NCBI GenBank assembly: GCA_961205875.1
Contig: OY540810.1
Location: 12,028,001-12,092,000, forward strand
Reading direction: 5' to 3'
Origin: Sialis fuliginosa
Lineage: Eukaryota > Arthropoda > Insecta > Megaloptera > Sialidae
Length of the DNA: 64,000 nt
The notes under the pieces were generated by a model, which was not told the DNA's origin, did not search any database, and saw only the letters and a list, made by a program, of their open reading frames with translations. A program made the position numbers and the translations under genes. Each line of letters opens with the position of its first letter. Position 1 is the stretch's first letter. This document shows positions 48,362-59,630 of this stretch, piece by piece.

Positions 48362-48779
48362 TTCTAAAACATTGAAGATTGATTTCTACAACTACGGTGT
48401 AGATATTTTATTAAGATTTCCCAGCATAGGGATGTTATTTTAACGGGTCCGGAAATCGAAATAAAAAATATCAACATATTTTTATATTTCAAGATTAAAA
48501 ATAGTAATAAAGTATAAAAGCTGTCAAAAGTTCAAGAGGAGCTAGAAGACAAAAAAAAATTAATAAAACAAAATGTTTCAAGGTCACTATAGTATGTTTA
48601 TAATATTTTCAAAAATGTATGGGTGTACTTACGTACATATAGTACGTATGTGAGTGGTAATTTTTTTCCTGCACGAAATCTCGCAAATAAAACATAATAT
48701 TGTTTTCGTTGGGGTATCAACCGAAGCTCCTTGACGTTAATATGATTTAAAAGAAATTTCATCAAATTCGGTCCAGCCG

Positions 48780-48935
48780 TTATCTTATCTATTATAAAAC
48801 AAAGTCCCTAACCACGTCTGTCTGTCCTTCTGTGCACGATTTTTTCAGTACTACTGAACGGATTTCATTCCGGTTTTCATTAATGGATAGAGTGTTTCAC
48901 AAGGAAGGTTGTAGATATTAACCCGGGTAACACTC
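48780..48935 (+). repeat. Helitron-like fragment
   Basis: TATCTATTATAAAACAAAGTCC, a (GTCT) block and 'GGATAGAGTGTTTCACAAGGAAGG', ending with TTAACCCGGGTAACACTCATG, a degenerate tail. Confidence 0.45.
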
Positions 48936-49669
48936 ATGCGTATAATATAAAATAACATTTTTTTATTAAATAACATCTTATAGTTTTTTTATAACAGTAT
49001 TCATAGTCATACCATGTTGGGAAGTTCGTTGTGTGGACCCTAAGGGCTTTTTAAATCTGGTATCATAAGGATAAAATATTAAAAGTTCCCCAAAAAACTG
49101 TTCATTTAAGATATTTAAGATGTTTGCAAAGTACAATTTATACTCCACTTATTTCCGGTCTAAGCAAGTAACATCTTACTCACATACCGTTCTACGTGAT
49201 GGGCAGATGAGTCTTGCTTAACCTTCAGCCTACTGAAGGTGACCTCTGGCCAATTAGAAGTCACTACATTGTTATCCAATGCACACGAGTGCATATCAAC
49301 AAACATCTAAATTAAATATGCGTAAGATGCGTTCTCCATTGTCGGTTTGAACGAAGGCGGCTATGTATTAGAATATATATATTTATTTAATAATTGACTC
49401 GTGAATCTACGTGTGCGTTGACCAGTGCATACTAGATCAGTGGTATTTTAATAGTGGCCCATGGGACATGATTATTAGTAGTAAATTGTCACCGGTTCTA
49501 AGGAGATAATCGATAATGTATAGATTCTGATTGTTTATTGATTTTTTGTAATTGGTGATTTATTTCTTTGGTAAAATATTTCAGGCGCCTTATCAATTTG
49601 TATACTGGTAAAATGGTCGTATATAGGGTGAATAAAAAATATGGAATATTGTTTATATTTTATAAAATA

Positions 49670-50432
49670 CTAGCGCATTGGCCCGGTGTTACCCGGAGAT
49701 ATTAATTTAATTAAACATAAAGTAATAATGCCCACCCGACATGCCCACCCAACATGCTCACCCTACATGCCCACTCAACATGCCCACCCAACATGCTAAC
49801 AACACACGGTTCACTACGAATTGTTTTTTCCGGCTTCATGCAATTTACCCAAAATATCCACAAATTATACACCTAAACTTAACCTATCCATTAGTGAAAA
49901 CCGGAATAAAATCCATTCAGTAGTTATTGAAAAAATCGTGTAAAATTATATTTTCTCCCATGAAACACCAGGTCTTATCTTAGAATTTGTATGAAAATCA
50001 AAAATAAATAAATAGGTTACCTTTCTTGGAAGTTCTTTATTGTAATTTATAAAAATCCGCGTTTATTTATATTGTAAATTACATATTTTTCATTCAAACT
50101 CATGGTGGAAAGATATATATTTGTAGGTATCATGATTCAAACTGACATTCACATATAGTAATTGTTTTCAGCGTCTTATATTCCATAGCTACTGTGTTTT
50201 TCTATAAATGACAGTTTTATGCTCTGACATCATAGAAACAAAAGACGCTGTGCAAAAGATTCCTTTTCATCTTTTGATGTTAAATTTGAGATTTTCGTAA
50301 AATATTATTAGCCACGATACTGCTCGTAAAAATTATCTAACTATTGCTGAAAACCGCATTGAAATCGGTTCAGTAACTTCGGAGTCTATAAGCCACACAC
50401 AAACGAACATTCATTTTTATATAATATATAGA
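49670..50432 (-). mobile_element. Helitron-like element with exact TC/CTAG ends and known empty site
   Basis: The + strand starts CTAGCGCATTGGCCCGGTGTT and ends ATATATAGA, so on the minus strand it runs TC...CTAG with a CCGGGTAACACCGGG hairpin before the end. It splits a mariner-like copy between A (49669) and T (50433). The equivalent uninterrupted site is 'AAAATATTCATT' at about 46670. It includes a 13-bp minisatellite. Confidence 0.78.
49728..49798. repeat. 13-bp minisatellite (ATGCCCACCCAAC)n
   Basis: Five full units and a partial one, with 1-2 substitutions each, lie inside the Helitron at 49670-50432. A 60-codon frame (49741-49923) reads it as Met-Pro-Thr-Gln-His repeats; this is not a protein gene. 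Confidence 0.8.
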
Positions 50433-51155
50433 TTCATTATTTAAAAAAATGTTTTGGTAAAAGTTTTTACTGAAATTATTTCCTATGTAATAACATCCAA
50501 CTGTATTTTTTAAATAACAATATATCTCTTTTTATTGATTCTATGAATTTATCTTATTTTTTTTGTATAAAACCCTATTAAATTTTATTAAGATTGCAAA
50601 CGAAAAATTTTGAGAAAACTTAACTTTTATAATCTCATATCACATTAACTACAACTTACAATTAACCAAGTAAGCTGTGAATAATGACTGAAACTTGTAA
50701 AGCATCAAAAATATCTAACGACTAAATAAATTAATTTAAAACAAATTATATAACTTTTTATAATCAAAAAATGTAATTTGGTCGTAACATTGTTTATTGA
50801 TATTTTACATGTTCAAGTTACTTGGTTAATATAATATAATAATAATATAATAATTAATATAAATAATATAAGTTGTAGTTAATGTGTTCTGATTGTGAGA
50901 TTATAAAAAATAATTTTTCTCAAAATTTTTCGTACGCAATACATTAAAATTTTACAGGGCTGTATGCAAAAAATTAAGACCTATTCATAGAATCAATAAA
51001 AAGGTAAATTATCGTTGGATGCAATAGTAACGTAACTGATAACGCCAATTTTTTGAAGATTAACATTACATAGGAAATAATTTCTTTAAAACAATTTTTG
51101 AAATAATGAATATTTTAGAAAAAAGTAATACTCCATATTTTTTATTCAGCCATTT

Positions 51156-52220
51156 AACCAGTGTCGGCTTTGAAAGGGGGGGGTCTGGGTAACCTAACTC
51201 ACAAGTGTGAAACTATCAGATTTACACAGTAGGTAGTTTATGTGGAAAGTATTTATTCGTAGAATAAAAATAGTAAATTTTGAATGCTAGCAATAAAAAA
51301 TAAGACATATTTTGTCTGTTAATTCTAAAATGAAAGTATTTACAGCTGTTATAAATATCAGCTTGCAAATACATTATATAGATTGTTTAGAAAGGGATCA
51401 CTTTCATAATTTTTTAATAATAATACTCTCATAAAATTCAATAAGCCTTTCTTTGCACGTATCAAATTTTATTGATTGCTATTGAAAATACGTATAATTT
51501 TATATTAAATTCTTGATATGAATTTTGTACATAAACATTTTAATAGCTTATTCAAAAACTACTACGGATTGGTACCCATCTTTTAAATAGCAAATGCTGG
51601 ACTCTGATTGGTCTGTTTGTAGATTTACATGGCTGTTTTGATGTACTTCTATACTTGGATAAAAGGCAGTTAGAAACGAAATCTAAAAATTGAGAAAAAT
51701 GGGATCAAAATTCTTTCAGATCCCACTTAACTGTGTAAATAATTTGAGGGTGATTTAATGCTAGATTTTTTTTATTGCATATGGAGTCTGGAGTTTTTAA
51801 TGGGTATAAATAAAATTTTATAAAATGTTTGTGCATCAATTTATTTTATTCATGAAAAATATGCTTAAATTATTGATAATTTTGGTAAAAATAACACACA
51901 AAATTATTTAAATGCAGATTTATTGCCCAAAAATGGAGTGACGTAACGCATAAGTTTATTTTTATGTTTTCTGTATTCAATACGAAACCCTCTCTCTATA
52001 AGAACTGCCATACACATTTCCTCTCGAAAAGAAGCACTTTTCAGGAGTAAAAGTCAGATTATTCATTTCGACGCGCACGAATTTGCTACTACCATAACCC
52101 GAATAAAATTGATTCTTTTCAACACTATTTTTGTTTTTTCAATAACTGCATCCATTTGAAAATGACAGTTGATTAGTTTCAAGTTTCAACACTTTCCTGT
52201 GGGACACCTGTATATGTATC
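51156..52220. other. AT-rich stretch, nothing recognised
   Basis: No frame or repeat boundary. Confidence 0.45.
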
Positions 52221-52228
52221 AAGAGGCC

Positions 52229-52471
52229 CAGTGGCGTAGATAGCTTTTTGCAATGGGGGGGGGGGGGGGGGTATGAGTGGTGACTGAGGGGCCTTTAAAA
52301 TATGTGAAATTAAAAAAATTATTATTGTAATTTTGAATTTCCCTATTTACTTGTACTATTTTGTTCATACTAGAGGAGTTTAAAAAAATGTCTTTAAATT
52401 TTCTCATGAAGTAAACTCATGAGGGGTGATTGATCATCTTGATACCCCCCCCCCCCCTATCTACGCCACTG
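52229..52471. mobile_element. hAT-like MITE, CAGTGGCGTAG family, with G/C homopolymers
   Basis: CAGTGGCGTAGATAG...CTATCTACGCCACTG is a perfect inversion with a perfect 8-bp TSD AAGAGGCC (52221-52228, 52472-52479). A G-run of about 16 (52255-52271) and C-run of about 13 (52445-52457) sit just inside the ends. Confidence 0.84.
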
Positions 52472-53049
52472 AAGAGGCCATAAAATACTACCCTATTTTT
52501 ATTTGCGAAGTCATTATATCTCTAAACATTTATACTTCTTCAAGCAAGTTTACCACGTCATTATTTTTCTTAATACATATGTATACCTACTCAAAATTAC
52601 TTTATAATATAAATATCATCTATTAAATTAGAATACTAATTCTCTTTAATCTCGTTTAGTTAATTTATTCATGAATAAGTCATTTCAGCATAATTTAATT
52701 AATCAATTAAGTTTCATAACTAATTTCTATACTTATTAACCTTTATTAAAATAAGTTGTCATAATAGACCTACAAGAAATTCTATTAGATTTTACATTTT
52801 TATTGATACTCTTCATTATATTAAGAAAATTAATTAGAAATTACAAAATCCAACGGTAGCAACATTATGTTTTATTGTTATTGCAAGAATAAAGTTGGAG
52901 GATTACATTTTACATCTTATATTTTGTTCAGAAATAAAATTAAACTTGATGATAAAAGCTCATTCTAGCTGAATTGTTCCTTTTTTCAAAAGCCCAGGTA
53001 GCAAGAGCGTATGCTGTAAAATTTCAAAAGGGGAACAAAACTATTTTTA

Positions 53050-53470
53050 TCCGACTTCAAAAAAGGAGGGGGTTCTCAATTTGACAATATATATTTTTCA
53101 TGTATGTTCGAGCATAATTCCGACAAATATGCAACTATTTGAAAGAGTATACTCCCGAGATGGTTCCATAAAAATTTTATTAGGATCTGACCATAAGCTT
53201 AGAAGATACGCCACTCAGAAGGAAAAAATAAAAAACTTTTTAAGAAAAATAAAACCATCTCAAAAAATGGGCCCATACAACCTTGGTCTAAATTGTTATT
53301 GGTAGATACAGGAAGTTGATAATACTTATTAATACTAAACCCTGTATCAAATTTCTTAACTGTATCATACTGGATTCTCAAGATATTAAATAAAAACTAA
53401 TGTTGGGTAAAATATTTGGAGGGCTGTAGCTCCCTCATGAAAAATTTCCGGACACATGTTCATATTTATT
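53050..53470 (+). repeat. 'AACCGACTTC' repeat, copy 3
   Basis: It begins GACTTCAAAAAAGGAGGGGG and continues with the ACAATATATATTTTTCATGTATG and GAAGATACGCCACTCAGAAG blocks. Frames at 53081-53305 and 53199-53381 are shadows. Confidence 0.6.
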
Positions 53471-54232
53471 TCATATCAGTTTTTTGCTTAAAATATTTTT
53501 GAAGTTTGGCAAGATATTTTTACCTCTTTTTGCCATGAATAACTACTTTATAATAACAACTTCCACAAATGGAAATTTGTTGTGTAACATAATAATATAT
53601 AAAACGGTAAAAACAATTTCCTTGTAATACTCGTACAATACATATAAGAAAAAAATAATAAAATGCAATTTATTCTGTGAGTCACAATATATGTACCTCC
53701 TACATACGCTTCATTTAATTAAAGAATAATGTAAACGTGAGAGTATATAGGTAGCGAGATTATTCAGAAGAAGCAAAAGAAGAATAAGAAATTATAAAGA
53801 AATGGTTTGAAAAAATACAGTGTTTGAATAATTATTATATAAGATTCTGGCACCAGTCTTGGATGCTTAAGAGCAAGGTATACAATTATGGTCACCCAGT
53901 GATGGACAACTTGCTACTGATTATAAAATGATAAGAACTATAACACACAGAACCGGCCTTAGCAAATCTGGCGCTCTGGGCGAGATTTATTTTTCCGCCC
54001 TCTCTTCCCCTATAAAAATGTTAAAAAATCATCGAAAATGCCAATTAAAATTGATAAATTAACAAATAAGTTGAATAATTAATATCACAGCTTGGCGCGA
54101 TCCTACAGACTCAAACTTTATTTTAAACATAGCTTACATCATTAACTTTAAGACAATCAAATGCCCTAAGACCGTCGAGACCTCTTTCCCCTATTATGAA
54201 CAAATTAAATTTGATAAATTAACAAATAAGTT

Positions 54233-54412
54233 ACTACTGGAAAAACGGAGAAACTGTGGTTTCTAGTCACTTAAACTAAAAATATACACCTTAACCACAA
54301 TAAAACAATGTCACTCGACTGTTAGACTCCTGATGAGGACTTCTTGTGAAGTCGAAACACGTGTCGAGTGACATTGTTTTATTGTGGTTAAGGTGTATGT
54401 TTTTAGTTTAAG
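54233..54412 (+). mobile_element. 180-bp insert with 13-bp TSD and hammerhead-like core
   Basis: It is flanked by TAACAAATAAGTT at 54220-54232 and 54413-54425; the uninterrupted version is at 54060-54072. About 50 bp at each side of its core (54277-54320 and 54366-54410) are inverted: ACACCTTAACCACAATAAAA and its complement. A variable-length TSD and ribozyme-like core would suit a Penelope-like or retrozyme-type retroelement (inference). Confidence 0.55.
54326..54369 (+). ncRNA. Hammerhead ribozyme-like sequence
   Basis: CTGATGA (54330-54336), GAAA (54354-54357) and GTGTC (54361-54365) occupy the conserved core order. Stem II is GACTTC/GAAGTC (54338-54343 with 54348-54353), with one extra G before it. 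Stem III would be the loopless ACAC/GTGT. Stem I is ACTC/GAGT next to the predicted cleavage after C54365. The extra G in stem II and the short stem III are weaknesses. Confidence 0.42.
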
Positions 54413-55426
54413 TAACAAATAAGTTGATTAGTTAGTATCTCAGCTAATACCTTATTAAAGGTTTTCTGGGTTGACGAATAAGTATTTGTTAGTTAGCAGC
54501 TATCAAATAAGCGATTTTTTTACAAATTAACATTGTTTATATTTATTGTTAGTTATATTTTTTGCTTAATCGGGTTTAACTGATCGACAAAAAATTTAAA
54601 AAGATAAAAAAAAAGTTTACTCAAAAATTACATCCTGTACACTGATTTGAACCAAAAAAATGACTTATGCTCCATTGTGCACCGCCCCACCTGGCCTGGC
54701 TCCCCGGGTGGTCGCCCTAGTTCGCCCCCCCCCCCCCCTAAAGCTGGTACTGACAACACAAAAGTTATAAAATAAGGAATAGTAAATTTTAGAACAAGAG
54801 TAATATATTCAAGAGTAATATTTCAAATTAAGTACATTTAATTGAACACTAGGGTATTGTTCAAGACTGGTGCCAGTAAATTATATATTATTTTAACAAT
54901 ATCCTCTTTTTTTCCAATCCCATCATAACTAAATAATTTATTCATGTGTATTCAGGTGCATAAATGTATTATTATTTGATGTATAGAAAGTGCATTACTT
55001 TGTTATGTAAAATTGTGAAAATGCATATGTTTTGAATACAAAAGTATCTTCAGACACAGTTACAACTTCCGACGTAAGTTTTGTTTCCGGCTTTAAACCT
55101 TATAATTTACACGTGTCAAATACAATACGATTTTTTTAAATACATATATTGCAACCTTTACACAATTGTAGTTTTGTGTTAATTAATAAATGTGATGAAA
55201 TTATGCATTTATTTGCATTTAAAAGATGGTTAATTATTTAAAAAATAAATAGGTATGTAAAACACTTAACATTATTTTTTGTGATGTGACGAAATAACTA
55301 TATAAATTGAATGTACATATGTATTTCGTAAAATGAATATTCGCTAAGATCCGATATTATAAAGAATTTGAATCTTGATCAAAACCAAACTAAAGGCTAT
55401 CAACATGGTATTAAAAAATACTGTAA

Positions 55427-55565
55427 TGCCGTGTTCAGACCGAAAAAACAAAACAGCAACATCGTGTCTTTTTGACAAAAGTGCAATAAAGCCTATGCAT
55501 TTTTAAATACGATGTGTTTTCAAACACCGTGTTGCTGTTTTGTTTTCTTTGGTGTGAACACCGCA
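55427..55565. mobile_element. TAA-TSD MITE, 139 bp
   Basis: TGCCGTGTTCAGACCG and the inverted GGTGTGAACACCGCA, continuing through AACAAAACAGCAACA and its complement; TAA at 55424-55426 and 55566-55568. Confidence 0.7.
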
Positions 55566-55568
55566 TAA

Positions 55569-57779
55569 GACTCCTATAAGTTTGAATTCCCCTATGGCCA
55601 TTTTTTTGCAAGTTTGTGATTTTTCAAGGCTTACTTGGTTAAGTTGCAATTAAACTTTATATAAAAGTGAATTTCAGAAAAAAATGCTCTTCTATTAAAA
55701 TTTAAAAAATAGGTCTATCCTGATTTTCAGTTCAAGGGGTAAAAAAACATAAATTTTGTTACTATGTAATTATTATTGAATATCTTCAAAGTAATCGACA
55801 ATAAAAAAATGAAAAAGTAAAGGGTATACAATATACAAGAACTAGTAGCTTTATTACCTTATTTTTATTTATTTGTTTCATATATATTTTTTAACCTTTT
55901 TTATGCCATTGAAAGTTACATATTTTGTTTCTTTTTCGGTCTTGAAAATTACCTAGTTATTTTTTTTATTCACGAGACATTTTATGTGCTTTTGTAAAAT
56001 GCCGCTGGAAATTTTCCATGGTCAATACAAAATTTATAACCCCTAGTGTTTTCAGAAATTAGCAAAATTTAAAAAATAACTGATAATTTTTTTGAATGAA
56101 TAGTTTAGAAACTTTTAACCCATTACATAGGCCGACAAAAATACTTTTATTCTACTGTCTCTACATAAATTGTTATATTTAAATGTAGTAAAGTCCATTA
56201 TGTCACTTGTGTCTTCTCTATTAATAAAAATTAGTATCGCCTATAGTCGAAATTCGATCAATATTTTACTTGCCTTAACGGCAACATACATACATAATTT
56301 TTTTTTACACATCTATGACACCTAACCTAACCTAACTTGCTTTTACAACAAAAATTTCCAAATAAAAACACTGCAATTGAACGCGAATTGTAATCTCTAT
56401 AAGCATTCTCTACGTTTGACAGAAACCCAAAACTATTTATTTTTGCCGCTTGGTCGCGCTAGGAGTATTGCTATACTATTGAACGATGCGAGGGGAAATA
56501 AACAAACAGTGAGAGGGGAAATCGTGTGTGTATGCTAACTTTATTTTACCTGCCTTAACGGCAACATACACACATAAATTCTAAAAAAACGTACGACAAT
56601 TTTTGATGTTCACGTATTAATATATAGATATCATATATAATCAAACTAGCATATCTCAGCGAAAAAAAATCGTACACTAACAAGTAAAAATTAATTTTAA
56701 AGATGAAAGATAGTACCTACTATTTGTTATCGTGAATGAAAACTTTAGAAAAAAATTATCTACAACTTAAACATTGCCAATATCATAATTTTTGAGATTT
56801 TTAGGTTAGGTTATCTCAAAAACTTAACGGGTTTTAACACACTAAAAACCTTCTAAATCTTCTATTCAAGTAGAAACAACAAAATGATGTCGGCCTGTTA
56901 TCAGCCAAAACTTAAAAAAAAATCATATAGTTTTTTAAATAATAAAACAAATAAATGTATTATATTAATTAAAATAACTTTACTTAATATAAATTGTACT
57001 TAAGAATCTTAAATACATAAATAAAAAAATAAAAATCGAGTTTCCCAAAAAAGGACAATGGGTAATAATGGGTTAATAGTTCTATATGCGCATAAATAAA
57101 TTCGCTATTTTCTCGAAGATACATACTATGTTATCATTTACGATTTGAAAATCCATAATTAGGTATCCTTGGATTGATAATGATTTTTACAATAATAGTT
57201 ATTTTCTTTTAAATATAAGTATTATTACAGATAAGTGTTGTTTTCCATGTCCTTAATGATGTTAATTTAAATAACACTGGTTTATTATTGTTTATGTCAG
57301 TAACTACGATTAACAATTAAAATTTAAAATAGTTGTTATTAATATCGAAGTACATATTCTATTTTTATTTAATGAATGTTAAATAAAATTAATTGAGATC
57401 ATTGTTATAATATGAAAAATTTCATGATTCTTTCAATAAAAATGAATAGTCGGTATGTATAATCATAGACATAGAGCTTGAACCGCGCATTCTGTATTAA
57501 TATACTAAAATGGTGTAACATTTCTCCAAAACTGTGAGAGACAAGTATATCCCAAATAATTTTCTATCACTTTTTTTACACGGCTCTGTTTTCGAGTCAG
57601 ATGCTCTAGGTCTATCTATAAAATAATTATAAAAGCTGGGCCATCTTTTGGTTTCTTTTTGAAGTGCATGTTTTTCAAAATATTATTACATATTATTTAT
57701 TTGTTTCTAAAGACGAACTAGGTTTTGATTAGTCTCGTCTCGTCAATATTTAAGAGGTCTCCACAGGGGTGGTCGTTTT
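55569..57779. other. AT-rich stretch with a short direct repeat
   Basis: TGCCTTAACGGCAACATACA occurs at 56272 and 56551, each followed by (CA/TA)CATAA. 'TTTTTCAAGGCTTACTTGGTTAAGTTGC' at 55620 matches the core of the mariner-like copies (47355). No gene. Confidence 0.45.
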
Positions 57780-57957
57780 AGGGGGAAAAACAACGCATAG
57801 CAGCCGAGAGGAAAACAAACAAAAAACAGAAAAAATCATATTTTACTCTCTTTTACATATAAATGGTTGTAATTAGTTTCAGTCGATACGGCGGAAAAAA
57901 TATCATAGAGATGGAAGTTTCGAAATACACGCGAGCGAAGCCGCGGGTAATAGCTAG
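57780..57957 (+). mobile_element. Helitron-like 3' end
   Basis: The tail ACACGCGAGCGAAGCCGCGG then GTAATAGCTAG ends at 57957 and is followed by TAT. The 5' boundary is not visible; the start given is approximate. Confidence 0.5.
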
Positions 57958-58558
57958 TATTTATAATATATATATATATATGAAGTTATATTTTATACCT
58001 ACCGGATGTTCAAAATAAAACTTTACGAATTTGTATTACGAAAATTGAGCTGTTCACAGAAAATTTTTTTTATTAGTGAGTGTTTTTTTTAAATAAGAAC
58101 TTATATTTTGATTTTAAGGATTTGTTTCTACGTGGAAAAATAAGATACATTTTTGTTAATTCGACATGATTTTTAAAAGTTATGTAGTAAATGAATGTAT
58201 TGTAGAAAATCAGAAATCTAGGTTCTCATTTAAAAAAAAAACAGTGGTAACTACCATAAAAAAATTATACTGCTCCTCCCACACCAAACTGAGTAACATA
58301 TTTTTGAAAGTATTTATTTCAAGAATCAATATAAAAAAATCATCAAATTTCTCTTATTATTATTTACCAATTCAAACAATAAAAAAACATTACCTACCCC
58401 ATGCCACCTCTCTCCAAATATATCATTATAGTTTAATATATAAAATATGTAATATATATCTATCTTACAAATTAATTTATCCTTAAAGTTATTTTTATTG
58501 TTTATAATAATCATTTATTAATATTAATCAATTAACGTCATTTTCCTTTCTGTTACAG
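57958..58558. other. AT-rich stretch upstream of the putative UTR exon
   Basis: The 106-codon frame at 58166-58486 is rich in Lys/Ser/Tyr/Ile from A/T runs and resembles no family. The stretch may be intron or promoter sequence of the FAM43-like gene. Confidence 0.45.
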
Positions 58559-59353
58559 GTATTGACTATTTTCAATGTAAATGGACTTAGCAACATTATC
58601 AACTGCACGTACTCCAATTTAATTAAAACAAGTGAAGAAAGATAACATACAAGTGAACTTTTAAGATAATTCTCCAACGAAAAAATTAAAATGCTTTTAA
58701 AAATAATTAATTATAAGTAATTAAAAATACCATACCCCTTTTATTAACAACCGATTAGAAAAAATGTTACGCAAATAAACAAAATTTCCGAGAAGTCTTT
58801 CAAAAATAAAAATACACAAAAAAAATTAAAAATATAAACCTGATCGTGTTTTTTTTTTTTAATTCAAGATTCCATATTTGTTTACAAAATCACGTATCGT
58901 CTTTCTACACACACACAATGCGCGCGCGTGTGTGTGTTAATGTAAGAGTGGGGGTACTGGATATACAAGTTGTATAGGAAATTAAAAAACAGTTGACTGT
59001 TAGCATTGTAAACGTGAAGTTATATCGACGATTTTAAAATTATTTATCAAATAAATATTGTGTTTATAAAATCGTGTTTTAAAATTATCCAGTGAAGTTT
59101 TAATAACATAAGTGTTGAGTGCATAAATGGCGTTTACCTAAAAAACCAAATTTAATTTAAAATTTCATCCGGAACTAATGCAATTAAGTTCTTCCTTTAA
59201 AAAATGTTTCGTGCAAAATACACTGATATTACTTCTACTCGACGCACGTAATATATAAAATAAGCACAGGAAGTTGCATTCGCCGAGAGAAACCACTGTA
59301 TATCCGGTGGTTAAATAAAAAAAACAAAACACAAACAGTGAAGTATCGAACAA
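58559..59353 (+). other. Probable 5' UTR part of the FAM43-like first coding exon
   Basis: A strong acceptor lies at 58557-58558: a pyrimidine-rich run followed by TTACAG. No splice donor is obvious between it and the ATG at 59354, so the simplest model is one exon from 58559 to 59630 with about 795 nt of 5' UTR. The stretch contains several upstream ATGs and a (CA)/(CG)/(TG) alternating tract at 58908-58938, so a promoter and transcription start inside it (about 58900-59100) is an equally possible model. No clear TATA/initiator pair was found. Confidence 0.4.
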
Positions 59354-59630
59354 ATGACGAACAACTTAAAGAAAAAGTTTGTTTCGATGCAGATCAAAAT
59401 GGCCCATGATTGTGTTAATAATAAGGATGGGGATCATAAATCAAGACCCCCTGTGTCATCAGATGGGCCGCCTATGGGACGTGTTAGACGGAGGGAGCTA
59501 AGTAAAAGGGCGCTGAGGTTGTTCTTGAATCGGCTCAGGTTAAGAAGGGTTGCAAGTGCTGATATCTCTCCACCAGATCCGTGCTATAAGGTGGTCTATT
59601 TGGGGAACGTTTTAACAGGATGGGCTAAAG
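59354..59630 (+). CDS. First coding exon of a PID/PTB-domain protein, FAM43-like
   Basis: This is the only convincing host coding exon in the window (92 complete codons plus one base). The ATG is preceded in frame by TGA at 59339-59341, which sets the start. The N-terminus is polar and basic (lysines near residues 6-8, an Arg/Lys/Leu-rich stretch about residues 43-66). The last 20 residues, PDPCYKVVYLGNVLTGWAKG, match the beginning of a phosphotyrosine-interaction (PID/PTB) fold: the 'YxVxYLGN' strand followed by a G-containing turn is how FAM43A/B and related PID proteins open. The exon ends with a phase-1 donor, AAAG|GTTAGT at 59630/59631, which splits the Gly codon; reading on meets TAG at once, so splicing is required. 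The remainder of the PID domain must lie downstream of the window. GC content is clearly higher than in the flanks. FAM43 is my best family call; another PID adaptor is possible. Its molecular role is presumably as a cytoplasmic adaptor (inference). Confidence 0.82.

Larger units (their letters stand above)
49622..51155. mobile_element. Tc1/mariner-like element, copy B, split by a Helitron
   Basis: The left end TATAGGGTGAATAAAAAATA and right end (inverse) AATGGCTGAATAAAAAATAT are copies of the 46.6-kb ends. The arms resume at 50433. It shares 'CAATAGTAACGTAACTGATAACGCC' with copy A and lacks coding sequence. Confidence 0.65.
53948..54752. mobile_element. hAT-like element nested in palindromic MITE copy e
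   Basis: CAGAACCGGCCTTAG...CTAAAGCTGGTACTG; TSD ATAACACA (53940-53947) / ACAACACA (54753-54760). The paralogous site 'TACGACACAAAAG' near 29093 is uninterrupted. Inside, a segment around 54000-54100 is repeated around 54180-54460, and the second copy is interrupted by a 180-bp insert. Confidence 0.68.
53836..54885. mobile_element. Palindromic 'CTGGCACCAGTCTTGG' MITE, copy e, carrying nested insertions
   Basis: Left TATAAGATTCTGGCACCAGTCTTGG and right CCAAGACTGG-type TTCAAGACTGGTGCCAG are inverted. It is split by the hAT-like element at 53948-54752. Other copies lie at 19364-19901, 28834 onward, 29817 onward and 43681-44385. Confidence 0.62.

Noticed and set aside
58166-58486. Open frame of 106 codons upstream of the FAM43-like exon
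   Set aside because: Lys/Ser/Ile/Tyr-rich low-complexity translation of A/T runs; no homology recognised and no splice sites at suitable places.
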